NCBI GenBank assembly: GCA_907165135.1
Contig: OU015568.1
Span: forward strand, 6,766,501 to 6,830,500
Reading direction: 5' to 3'
Source: Oikopleura dioica
Taxonomy: Eukaryota > Chordata > Appendicularia > Copelata > Oikopleuridae
Length of the DNA: 64,000 nucleotides
The position numbers and the translations under genes are program-made. The notes beneath the pieces are model-generated. The model made no database searches. It had not been told where the DNA came from and saw nothing but the letters and a program-made list of their open reading frames with translations. Of this stretch, positions 54,448 through 64,000 are shown one piece after another. The stretch's first letter is position 1. Each line of letters begins with the position of its first letter.

Positions 54448-56226
54448 ATGGAGAAAAAAGAAAAGCCGAATTCAGAGATAAAAGACATCTTCAGAGAAGT
54501 TACCAGGCAAATTGTCGAGCAAACGGTAATCATAAATTATCAATTACGTTAATTAACAACTGAACATAAATATAAAACAAGCATTTGAATAATCACTTCA
54601 GACACGAACCAGGTTCAATTCAGCTTTATTTGCCGATGAGTCTTCTGATGCAGAACTGTCAGTTTCCTATTCTGACATCGAGGAACAAGAAGATCCAGAA
54701 ACGACGAGTACTGCTTCTCTGACTGAATCTGCCAGATTAAGTACAGCAAGAAGATCTTATCGATTAGCCAGAGCAGCGAAGAGTCCTGGTCAGACGAGTC
54801 CAAGGAAAGCAAACTCAGACCTGAGTCAAACTCATCCTCTGACTCAAAGCACAAACGGAGCTACTACTAGAATCAGTCTCCCGCTTGATACAAAAAATGC
54901 AACGAAACGCAAGAAAGGCAAAACCCCGCAAAGCCCGGCGAAGTCGGAGAAGAGCGTCGCCGAAAGATTCAAAGACGCGAAAAAAGCTGTCTCAAAACGA
55001 CTTGGATTCAATAGTAACAAAAGCCAGTCAAGAGGTAGTAAAAATGCCTCCGCACCAAGGTCGCCTGATGTAAATGGTCAACGATCAGGACCGGAAGAGG
55101 ATGTTTTTTCGCCGGCGAATGGAGAAAAGGTCGTCGAAGTTCACCAAAGCACTGGAAATGTGAATAAACAAAGATTGAGCGATATTGTTCAAAGGACGAT
55201 TTCACGGCATCAATCAAGGTAAATAAAAATTATCAATTCGATGAGTCCATTCTCATTTTTTCCCACAAGGCATCCTACAAGAAACCCGACAACAGATCAC
55301 ACTCGCGCTGTGACTAGAAGCCAATCGACAAAAGAAGACGACAAAAGACCAAAACGAACTCGCCAGAAAACATCGGATCGTATCGAGCAGCATTTAGTCG
55401 CAGCAGCGCAGAAATTGTCCGACAATGTCCAAGGTGTTTATGGCCGCCAACCGTCGAGTTCTACTTACGAGCTGCCGCTGGAAAAGAAGTTCGACGAGGA
55501 GTTTTCCATGACGGATTTTGCGTCTGGCCCTTCTTCCAAGGGAATATCTTCGAGATCGAGTAGACAAAGCTCTCAAACATCGAATTCTTCCGGTAAGTTT
55601 CCTTCAAGATCTTCATCATTCATCCCCTCTTTCAGCTGAGGCAACTGGGACAGCTCCGATGCCATTGAATACCCGCACAGTCAGCGCTTCAGAAGACATC
55701 GTGCCTCCAACTCCCGCTTCCGTCACAAACTCACGACCACAGTCATCTCTATTTACATTCGACGAAGGTCAACTGAACACGACAATAGAAGAGGAGGCCG
55801 AAGAAAGACGACAACAAGCGATCGCTTCAATCACAAATGATTTGATTGCGATTTCGAATACGCCTCAATTCCAAGACGTAAGGAGTTGAAAATGACATTC
55901 TTTACCGATCTTTGTAGGCTACTTCCAACTTCCAAACCGACCTTCGAAACCTCTTTGCGCCAAACGCGACGTCTCTCAATCAAGAAAATGCATATCGCCG
56001 CCTAATGAGCCCGCTGAAAAGAGTCCTCGAACAAAGCACTAACATCAGTCAAGAAAACCTAGTTGAAACTCTCATCGCTTCCGCTAGAATAATCGCCTAC
56101 ATTCCGAGCCTAGCTCGCTTCATTTGGTCCTACATCACCTCTACTCTCAACTTATCTATACAAGACTTGGATGCATACGCCCAGAATAACAACGATTCAG
56201 ATTCAGACGAGGGATCCGCTGTATAA
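54448..56226 (+). CDS. Disordered Ser/Arg-rich protein with C-terminal helix, unidentified
   Basis: Exons from 54448 (MEKKEKPNSEIKDIFREVTR), then from 54601, 55269, 55637 and 55919 to the stop at 56226, all in frame, giving about 500 residues. Most of the protein is Ser/Thr/Lys/Arg-rich and low in complexity, with basic segments that look like nuclear signals (KNATKRKKGKTPQSPAK; DDKRPKRTRQKT). Many S/T-P sites suggest regulation by proline-directed kinases. The last exon forms a helical domain (NLVETLIASARIIAYIPSLA then RFIWSYITSTLNL) and an acidic end (NNNDSDSDEGSAV). No family recognised; nuclear or chromatin-associated by composition only. A small gene follows 108 bp downstream. Confidence 0.65.
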
Positions 56227-56334
56227 ACTCAAGTCTGTGCAAAGCCTATCCATTTTTACATTGTGACGCTATTTTCCCTTCTAATAAAGAAACAGCTAAT
56301 TTCGTTCAAAACTCCTCTGAGTTGCAATTTTAAA

Positions 56335-56742
56335 ATGAAAATTTCTTTTAAAAACTTTGTAAAATTTTTTTCACCACAGCAAAAAATTGTTGAAAATCAT
56401 GAAAGAGGCCCGAACGAAGAAGTAAAGAGCAATTCGAGAGTTGAACAAAACGAAGCATTTGCCAACGAGCTTTTGGATAAAAACGATCAGCTGTGGAATC
56501 TGATTGAACACCTGCTTTTGACCCAGGAAAAAGCAGATGCCTGCATACAAAAACAAAAATCTCTCATCGAAACGTATCGTGGAAATCCAAGCGCTCCAAC
56601 TCATGTCTCTCTCGACGAAAACTTCGCGTTGTGTGAATCTCTCAATGATGATTTCCAACGATCCAGAAGTCAAGAAACAGTGCTACATGCTGATCTTCCT
56701 CAACGACAATGCTTTGCGACAAAATTATTTTCCTACGAATAA
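56335..56742 (+). CDS. Small intronless protein (135 aa), possible operon follower
   Basis: The ATG at 56335 gives MKISFKNFVKFFSPQQKIVE, then a charged helical stretch (FANELLDKNDQLWNLIEHLL; ADACIQKQKSLIETYRG). An AATAAA lies just after the stop. It starts 108 bp after the previous gene on the same strand, without an obvious promoter, so it may be co-transcribed. No family recognised. Confidence 0.5.
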   Translation: MKISFKNFVKFFSPQQKIVENHERGPNEEVKSNSRVEQNEAFANELLDKNDQLWNLIEHLLLTQEKADACIQKQKSLIETYRGNPSAPTHVSLDENFALCESLNDDFQRSRSQETVLHADLPQRQCFATKLFSYE

Positions 56743-56786
56743 TAAAAATGCTATATTTATTTATGTACAGGCGATATTTTTTTGCT

Positions 56787-59700
56787 TTACTGGACAAACG
56801 CAGCCAGTAGTCCTTGAAAGCCAGCATTGTAATCTAATGCGACTTCATTGGTTACATAATCGCTTCGGTCGTCGTTGAAAATGTCCGTAGGTGATCGAGG
56901 GCCGCCGACGAGAGCTCCATGGAGAGTCCAGTGGTTGGAGTCGGGGGAGTTGATGATGTCGTATCCGCAGGGCTGGGGATAAGGAGGGCATGAGCTCGAG
57001 CGATGATGAGGAGTATTCGGGAAGTTTGACCCGTGTCCAATAAGAAGAGAGCCAGGAGAGCCGTTGACAATCGGTGTTCCGCTTGGTCCTTGACCAAGGA
57101 GGTAGTTCAGCTGCCCTTCTGCCCAGGTTCTATTGAAAGAAAAATAATCGTAAAAAATATGCGTGTTGCTTACCCATATCCAGAATTGAGACCAATTGAC
57201 TCTGCGGTCTTCATCAAGAAGGCTGCATTGGCTGCGTGTCTGGCCGATCCCCACTCAGAAATATGAACCATCCCTCCAGGAGTTTTAGGCTTCGAATTGA
57301 GTGCTTGAACAAAACCGGAAAATTTCGCTTCAAAAGTTGAAGCCTGATTTGCTTGATTATCTGCTGAAAGAACTTCGTACATGACCAGATTCGCCGCTGC
57401 CGATTTGTCATCCCATGAAAATTCACTTCCGGAACCGATGCTAAAAGTCGATGCCAAGGTCAAAGCCTTGTTCAAGTCCGCTTGGAAAGAACTGGGAGTT
57501 ATGACTCGTGAAGCTTTGGCGATGAAGGCACCGGCGAGAACAATTTCATCGTTGTAGCCTGACCAAGAGTTGTAGAAATCGCGTGCAGCAGGGACTGAAT
57601 CTGAGTATTTTCCTTGATAAGTTGCTGCAAAATCAAGAAGAGATCTTGCACGGAGGAACAAATTCTCAGCGTATTGAGCATCAGTTTCGTGAAAAACGAG
57701 TGCGCCAGCTGCAAACATGGCCGCTGTTTGTGCAGCTAAATCGGATCCAGGAGCTTGCTGCGAGATTTTAGCAGAAGGGCGCTCCATTGTCATTTCTTCA
57801 GGACGTCCCCACGATGCGTGATCCACGTAACCATTGCCAACTTGTGCCCAGAGAACGTTATTTTCCATTTCGTGGCATTTTATGAAGTAGTCTAAGCCGT
57901 GTTTGACGATTCTCTTAGCGTTTTCGTACTCGCCAGCAGCAATGTAACCAGCTTTGAAAGTGTCCAGTCCCCAAGCGAGAACATGAAGAGTAAATGCCAT
58001 CGGAAAGTTGAACTTGACGTAATCTCCTGCATCGTAAAATCCACCGGTTAGATCTCTGCCTACATCACAGCCGTCCAAGAGCCCAGAATCGCCTCGCCAG
58101 CTGACGCGATGCCAAGAAGGAAGCTCGCCGGACATTTGCGCTTCGTAGAAAAAGATGTTTCTGCTCAGAGGCTCTGAGTCAGAGCGGAGGCATAATCGAG
58201 CTGACTTGTGGCCTGTGGAATTGAGGTTTGCGCTGGAGAGGATGGAACGATTCCAGATGACTTTGAGCAGTCAAGAGTTGATGGAGTGGTGGTAGTTGTT
58301 GAGCCTGGGGATAAGGTTGTGGTGCTGATAGTGGTAGTGCTGGTGGAAGTTGTTGATGTTGTTGAGGGACCATTGTCGCCCGGAACAACTGGGTCGGGGA
58401 GACAAAGCGTGATGGATTCTGGAAGAAAGACGGTCGATGAAATTGTACCGGAGAAATCAGATAGATCAACCTGACCCTCAAGAGTGATGCGAAACTCTGT
58501 TCCTGTCGTCCAATTGTGGAGAGTTTTGAAGCTCCAGGCAGTTGATTTTGATGAGAGAGTTCCCTCGGGAAGAGGAGAATTCGCGGTGTTACCCCAAGTC
58601 GTCACGCTGTGCGTCAAAAACGGAAAGGTGATTTTGAGATCGTAGAAGACGACTTCAGAGGAGATAGGAATGACCAGAACGAGTTGGAAAACATTTGAGA
58701 CTACTACGCCGTTTTCCCAGTTTTGCCATGTGCTTGGTTGAATTACCGTGTATTGAGAGGCGGTTAGAGGATAACAGGTAAGCTCTGGTGGGGTAAGAGG
58801 GGTTGTAGAAGTCGAAGTCGTTGACGTAGATGTAGATGTTGGCGTTGATGTCGTTGTTGTTCCTGTTCCAGTGTTCGTTGTGGATGTCATTGTTGTTGAA
58901 GTAACTGTCGTAGTCGTCGAAGTTGTTGTGGTGGTGGTTGTACTGGTAGTGGTAGTAGTAGTCGTATTATAAACAGACTCGTCGGTGTTGAAGCAAACTC
59001 TAGCCTTACAGTATTTTCTCGAAAAAAAAGCAAAAAGTGCACGTCTAAATCCCAAGATCTTCACCCTCCGTTTTTATTTTACGTGAAAATTTGCAAATCA
59101 CCTCGGGGCGGTCATAATCTCCGCGGAATCCAAACAAATCTCTCTGAGCATTTTTACTTTCAGATTTTCAAGAAAACGGTCCTTAACTTTTTCAGCCCAC
59201 GGAAAGCCAGTCGACAAGGCGGAAGCTGTGAGGTCAAATGAAATCGCCTTTGAAAAAATCTTATAATTATCAAAAGTATTGAAGACTTACCTTGTTCCAG
59301 CACAAGTTTTCTCTCGAATACGCAGAGTAGATTGACGCATTTTCTTCTTCAGACCATCCTTGGTATTCAAACTCGGGATTCAAGAATCGCCCATTGGGAG
59401 ATTCGACTCTTCCGGCTCCACCGATTCCGAGAAACAGCAACTCTACTCTGTAATTTTCTGAGATCGGCTGTTCCAAGGGTAGTTGGACCAGGCCGGAGTT
59501 ACAGTCGTCGCATTTTTCAAAGTTACTCACGAAAGCAGATACGCAGTTCTCTTCTGCCGGATCTTTTAACCCCTTTCTTTCGAGCTCAAGAAAGGTTTTT
59601 TATCAAAATTCTTATTAAATTTAGAAAGAAAAGCGTCTACGAGAAGCGATAAAAAACCGATCCTGACATTCCATGTTCGCGCCCTGAGTCCATTGACCGG

Positions 59701-60894
59701 TTGGAATGTTCTCATGTGGGATAAAGAAAGTGTCGATTAATCCGGGCTCAGAGACGTGGGAGGACTGCGAGATTCCCGAAACTTGAACTTTAAAAATCTG
59801 CACATTTTTCGTCGTCCCGTTGACAGCTTCCAATCGCCCCGGTTTAGCTTCAAACACGACAAAATGGCGATCGAGCGAAATGTGCGCTACGCGGACATCT
59901 TCCGATTGAAAGCTCACGTTTTCCGGAAGCTGGTTGTGAAAGTTGAAAGCGGCGTACCAACCTGTTGCTCCTGTATAAGCAGTTTTTACAAGCCCTTTGA
60001 GCAAGATAAGCGAGCGGTCAGCGGCAGGTTCACTGTAGCCAAGCTGTTTCAATACTGACACGCGCTTTTGAACCGGCACTCCTGGAATCACTTTCGGAAA
60101 TTGGATTTTTATTCGTTTTCAAACCTGATTGATCGATTCCTGCAGGACAGGGGCCTCGGCAGACGAATTCCGTACTATCTTTTTCTAAGTCGACTCTTTG
60201 CCATCCTTTGTCTGGGCTCGGCAACCTGTGTGGAATACCTGAGTCAGGGTCTGAAAGATCTTGCGCTAAGCGGCTTCGCAAAATTACCCTTCCAATCCAT
60301 TTTTAAATTCTGGCGGCTTTTCAGACCCTGACTCAGGTTTTCTACACAGGTTGCCGAGCCCGGTCCTTGAGGAGTACAGCGCACTTTGAATGGCCGATTG
60401 TTAGTTCGAGTCGTTTGATACAGTCCGGAATTACAGTGAATCGCGCACGTTGCCTTTTTCCGGTTGAAATTACAATTTTTTTCATGACTTGCATAAGATC
60501 AATTGACGATTGCTACGTGCTAAACCGCTTTCGTCATGTATTCTCAACCAAGCCCATAATTCCGATATATCTTTTGAGCAGCTTCCGAGATATCCGTTTT
60601 CAGGCAGCGGTATATCCCCGCAGTTTCCAGGTCGCCGCTCGTTTGTTCGCTGTTCTGTTTGGTTTGAGCCCGAGCGCTGGAAAAAGAATTCTGGCAAGTC
60701 GTTGGTCAGATAGGGATGGAAACCGGAGTCGGAGTGGAGAAAGGTTCCAGTGTAGATTTTCGGTGGCGTAAAGGCTTAATACAATAAAAATGATATATCG
60801 ATTCATGGTCGATTATGACTCATAATTTATGAGTGTACTTACCAGCTACAAATATCGAGCCTAGGAAAAACTTGAGCTTGACCAAAGCCATCCT
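56787..60894 (-). CDS. Secreted modular GH9 cellulase (endoglucanase)
   Basis: Starts with a signal peptide at 60894 (MALVKLKFFLGSIFVAG). Then follow a cysteine-containing, sushi-like region, two unidentified modules (around 60100-59650 and 59560-59110), a Thr-rich linker, a beta-rich CBM2-like module (STWQNWENGVVVSN ... FKTLHNWTTGTEFRITLE), a second Ser/Thr linker, and the GH9 catalytic domain to 56787. Active-site features are intact: GGFYDAGDYVKFNFP (catalytic Asp), PNTPHHRSSSCP (His), and SDYVTNEVALDYNAG (acid Glu). GH9 enzymes cut beta-1,4-glucan; tunicates make cellulose and carry such genes. A MITE forms an intron at 60212-60359. The reading frame shifts at 58165-58200, just before the catalytic domain (see findings). 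The join between the first two sushi-region exons is unresolved. Confidence 0.85.
60214..60361. mobile_element. MITE, GGCTCGGCAACC family, copy g (constitutes an intron)
   Basis: Ends GGGCTCGGCAACCTGTGTGG and TACACAGGTTGCCGAGCCC are inverted; inner modules are reduced to GCTAAGCGGCTTCGC and GGCGGCTTTTC. On the minus strand, coding sequence for the sushi-like domain runs up to one end (CTCCTCAAGGACCGG) and resumes right at the other (ACAAAGGATGGCAAAG) in frame. Confidence 0.85.
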
Positions 60895-61390
60895 TTTTTA
60901 TTTCTCTTATTCTCTTCTTTTCAAATGAAAGTTAGGTACAAGCACTCAAGTTATCATTTCCGCGCATGCGTATTTCATACCGCTCAGTGACAGCGCCACC
61001 TGAGCAGCATTGAGATTAGCAGAGAACTACTACATGTAGTCGAGTTTGCAAAATTTGATTAATTTAGAATTCCGTACGTATCCAAGTTTTATTCGGGACG
61101 CGGTTAAGTCCACCTGCCCTTGAATTTGTGGGAGCTTTGGTTTTGATTTTGGAACACAGTTATAAAAAACACATCGACAAATATAGCTTCATCATCGTTT
61201 TTCCGACGTTTCCTGAAGAATAAGACAAGTTGATGATGTTGTATCATCTGACAGCAAATTTGACTAGCCTGGCGCAACGTGGATGTTCAGAGAAAACAAG
61301 TTAGATAAGTCACATCTCTGTTTTAGACATCGCTGGCTCTATAAATTCGAGAGTTGAGAGATCAAAGAACAATTCAAAAAATCAGAGATC
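60895..61390. promoter_or_regulatory. Divergent promoter region, cellulase and sulfotransferase
   Basis: The two genes start 496 bp apart in opposite directions, so this region must hold both promoters. TATAAATTCGAGAG at 61340 lies about 50 bp before the sulfotransferase ATG and could be its TATA box. No clear TATA is seen on the cellulase side. Confidence 0.4.
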
Positions 61391-62737
61391 ATGAATCGGC
61401 AAGAATCGGCAAAAACCAGCGGAAAGCTCGCGTTTTTAAAGGTAAGCGGAAATAACTCATCAAAAAATTAAAAGGATTATTAGCTCTTTTTGCTTCTTCT
61501 ACTTTTGGGAATGATGCTGATGGGAAAGATGGATCTCAAAATGGGAAAAATGCGTCGCTCTCTCGATGACGAGATGATGAGCGAATCGTTAGGACAGATG
61601 AATACTGTAAATATGGAGAGATCAACCGATGAGGTGATCGAAAAAAAAGAAGACCGTTTTTCCATCCGGCGCCAAATACTGGAGCTCGGCTGCAAAAACC
61701 TTCAAAAAATGCAAGAACTCGTCGATGAAGGCGACTTCGATAAACTGCTGAAATTTCATGAAGATATTTATAACAGAAAATACATGAAATCTGATCCGAA
61801 AAATGTCTGCAGAGGACCAAGCGCAAGTAAGAAACCAGATGAATCGAGAGCCAAGTTAGAGGATGTGCGCCACAAAGTGAATATTTTCTACGAAGACATA
61901 ACAAACATGACGATTTGCCTTCCACCAAAAGCTGGTACGACCAATTTTCAAGACGCTCTTGCCCAGCTAAGGGGGCGGCATGGACGTGGAATTCTTCCTA
62001 GGCTTCAGAATAGCGATTATCGAGACGCTTCAGATGCCATTTCGAAGACCAAACTTTTTGTCCTCAACACAAGAAATCCCTTCGAACGCGTCCTATCTGC
62101 ATGGCGAGACAAGTTTTCTTCCAGCGCTTCTGAGTCTCGTCAAGATCTTTACAAAGCGTCCATCAACGTTTTTGAAGAAGAACCTGCTCCTGATGGATAT
62201 GTAAGTAGCTTTCCAGCTTTTGTAAATCATTTAGCCGCGAATCCATCGGAATTTACTCGAAATCGCCACTGGAGAAGCACTTACTATCACTGTAGCCCCT
62301 GCCACTTTCCTTACGAGCTGATAACGCACCTGGAGACAATCGATGAAGATTTTCCTCGAGTTTGGGAAGAACTTGGACATGAGATGCCGAAAATGAAGGA
62401 GCAGTACAAGCAATCTCCGATGAAATCAAAAGATGCGTCGTTTTACTACAGAGACATTTCTTCTGATGTCGTCAAAAAATTGTACATCGTAAGACTAGGG
62501 AATCTCAACCAAGACAAACTTGAAATTAAGAACTACTACCAAGACTTTGTTCTCTTCGGTTATTCCCCTGACCTCGTCAAACGGGTCATTCGAGCTTCGA
62601 ACTCGAACAAACCAGCTGATTTGAACAAACAGAAGATGTCAAGAGCACTGATGAATTTTGAAGATCAGGAAAGCATCGAATCGATCACAGATAGAGTCAT
62701 AAGATTATTGTTTCGATGCTTGAAAAGACATTTCTGA
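61391..62737 (+). CDS. Golgi carbohydrate sulfotransferase, HNK-1ST/CHST11 family
   Basis: Exon 1 (61391-61441) encodes a short cytosolic start; exon 2 (61484-62737) begins with the membrane anchor (LFLLLLLLGMMLMG), giving a type II Golgi topology and about 430 residues. The PAPS-binding motifs of sulfotransferase family 2 are present: CLPPKAGTTNFQDAL (5'-phosphosulfate loop) and LFVLNTRNPFERVLSAWRDK (3'-phosphate motif). CSPCHFPYELITHLETIDED matches the conserved C-terminal region. Enzymes of this family sulfate chondroitin, dermatan or HNK-1 glycans. The acceptor cannot be told from sequence. The stem is Met-rich. Confidence 0.88.
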
Positions 62738-63068
62738 ATGAAATTTGCTACTGAATATGCTTCCAAATTTTCTGTAAAATTATGAAATAAACACTGCCAT
62801 TTTGTGTAGATAGCTTTGTATTTGCAAACGTAGTGATCTTAGCTGACCTCTTGTTAGTTAGAAGGCGATGTTGTTGATGGAAGTAATTTTCAAAATTAAC
62901 TTTGATTGTTGACGTAGTTTGAGTCAGAAGAGTTCACTTCCTGCTGACTCTACTGATTCTATTCGAAAATAAAAGACCATGGACTTCCGTATAAAATGTA
63001 TTTCGTGAACTGTGAAAGGTAAAAAAGGAGTGAAAAGGAGTGATAACAACCAGCGAAGGCCCAGTCTC
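62738..63068. other. Convergent 3' region
   Basis: Lies between the sulfotransferase and the tail-anchored gene. AATAAA at 62786 serves the plus-strand gene and TTTATT-type sequence is lacking close to the minus-strand stop. TTAGTTAG and GACTC repeats only; no gene seen. Confidence 0.5.
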
Positions 63069-63730
63069 TCAGACATATGGACTGCCGTTGGTTGTGGCAG
63101 TGGCTGCTCGCATTTCTACGAAGACAGCGTAAATAAATACCGCAAGGAGCGACAAAACGGTGAAGAAGACATACTGTCGTTGCTTGATCGCTTCGACGGT
63201 GTCGTGCATCTTGTTCACGCCGGCTTCGAGCGCGTCGACGACAGGGAGTTTTTCAGTCACGAGGGCTGACAGCTCTTCGTATGCTTTCTTCGCCTCGAGA
63301 GCCTAAAAAGAATGGTTAGGCCATGAAAAGAAGGGAATAAACTTACCATGCGCTTGTACTTGTTTTTCTTGGCGACTAAGCTGCTGATGTACTGACGCAC
63401 ATTTCCAGTCGATTGCTGGACAATCGTCGGGCTCTCGATTCCATCCGCGGAGAAGGTTTCCACGCTTGGGACATCTTCTGCCTCGAGACGTCCTCTTCTT
63501 TCGCCACTCATCGGAATCGAACTAAATTGAAATAAAACCAAACCTTTCAAATTATTTTTTTACCTAATATCGAGCGATGGATCCCTGCCATTCTTATCCA
63601 TCAGCACTGGTCTCCGTCCCGTGAATAGCGGCGTAGGAGCTCCAAAAGGAGGACCAGGCCTTGGCGATGACGCAGCAAGAGGTTGACTTCCTCGGTTTTC
63701 TCTTTGCCTCAACTCGTGTACCCGGTTCAT
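63069..63730 (-). CDS. Tail-anchored membrane protein, unidentified
   Basis: Three exons (63564-63730, 63347-63521, 63069-63302) with matching phases give 191 residues. The N-terminal part is Pro/Arg-rich (MNRVHELRQRENRGSQPL; RPGPPFGAPTPLF). A helical region follows (NVRQYISSLVAKKNKYKRM, LEAKKAYEELSALVTEKLP). One membrane span near the C-terminus (YVFFTVLSLLAVFIYAVFV) leaves a short tail ending TTNGSPYV. This is the layout of tail-anchored proteins of the ER, mitochondria or nuclear envelope, such as SNAREs or KASH-type proteins, but neither a SNARE motif nor a PPPX end is present. Function unknown. Confidence 0.6.
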
Positions 63731-64000
63731 TTCTTATCTAAAAAGCGCGCCCATTGTTAGTCAGAGAAATACCAAAAGCGCTAGGTCATAGGTGTAGATT
63801 GGGGCAATAAAAAATTGGAGAAAAAAAATAAAACACTCCGTTCATAAGCTCTCTAACGTGCCGAATGACAATCGTATCGTCGCCACGACGAAAACTCTCC
63901 TGGCGAAAAATTTTCCCGGCGAGCGCATCTGCCAGCTTGAAAATAAAAGTCGTTGGAGTTCATGTTTTTTTATTTTTTAATAAAATAAAAATATCTTTGA
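63731..64000. other. Upstream region of the tail-anchored gene, window edge
   Basis: Probable promoter of the minus-strand gene. TTTTATTTTTTAATAAAATAAAAAT at the very end (shown here only in part) is AT-rich. No coding signal before the window edge. Confidence 0.4.

Noticed and set aside
63069-63730. KASH or SNARE identity for the tail-anchored protein
   Set aside because: There is no SNARE heptad layer with a central Gln/Arg and no PPPX end after the membrane span.
1-64000. CRISPR arrays, bacterial operons, rRNA genes, retroviral or LTR elements, and a spliced-leader RNA gene
   Set aside because: No spaced direct repeats, ribosomal RNA segments, LTR pairs or reverse transcriptase motifs were seen, and I found no recognisable spliced-leader gene by eye.

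Overview
This window is nuclear DNA from a very compact animal genome. Genes are packed on both strands, most introns are only about 40-60 nt, and the proteins are chordate types: dystrophin, WNK kinase, delta-catenin, a STRA6-like retinol receptor, LIN-7 and KLF. A secreted GH9 cellulase sits beside them, which fits a tunicate. Tiny introns plus a few non-GT-AG introns point most specifically to an appendicularian such as Oikopleura dioica; this identification is an inference from content, not a database match.

Layout. 0-5.3 kb: broken gene fragments (a kanadaptin-like FHA piece, a shuffled coiled-coil piece), a small two-finger C2HC gene, and a 5'-truncated, frameshifted STRA6-like pseudogene lying between two long palindromes. 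5.5-11.5 kb: the intact STRA6-like gene and a long coiled-coil gene. 11.9-18.9 kb, minus strand: a Q-rich protein, a small two-exon gene, WNK kinase and the complex I assembly factor NDUFAF2. 19.2-20.4 kb: a hAT-like DNA transposon with a second hAT-like element nested in it, both with 8-bp target duplications. 20.4-33.6 kb: a MANSC/LDLa membrane protein, LIN-7, eIF2B beta, delta-catenin, prefoldin 1, a new small secreted protein, a four-EF-hand protein and a tRNA-Arg(TCT). 34-41.9 kb: coiled-coil, unidentified membrane, SET-domain, C-type lectin and KLF genes. 43.5-50.1 kb: an LRR-Ig receptor, a secreted kelch-like protein, a cysteine-rich somatomedin-B-like gene and small coiled-coil genes. 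50.5-64 kb: a short dystrophin overlapping tail-to-tail with a stathmin-like gene, a disordered Ser-rich gene with a small follower gene, the modular cellulase, a carbohydrate sulfotransferase and a tail-anchored protein.

The recurring theme is short inverted-repeat elements shaping genes. One MITE family has seven copies here, six of them inside introns; in the cellulase gene the MITE is essentially the whole intron and supplies the splice sites. Several exon joins were worked out by keeping reading frame and domain alignment, and exon coordinates are given where they were solved.
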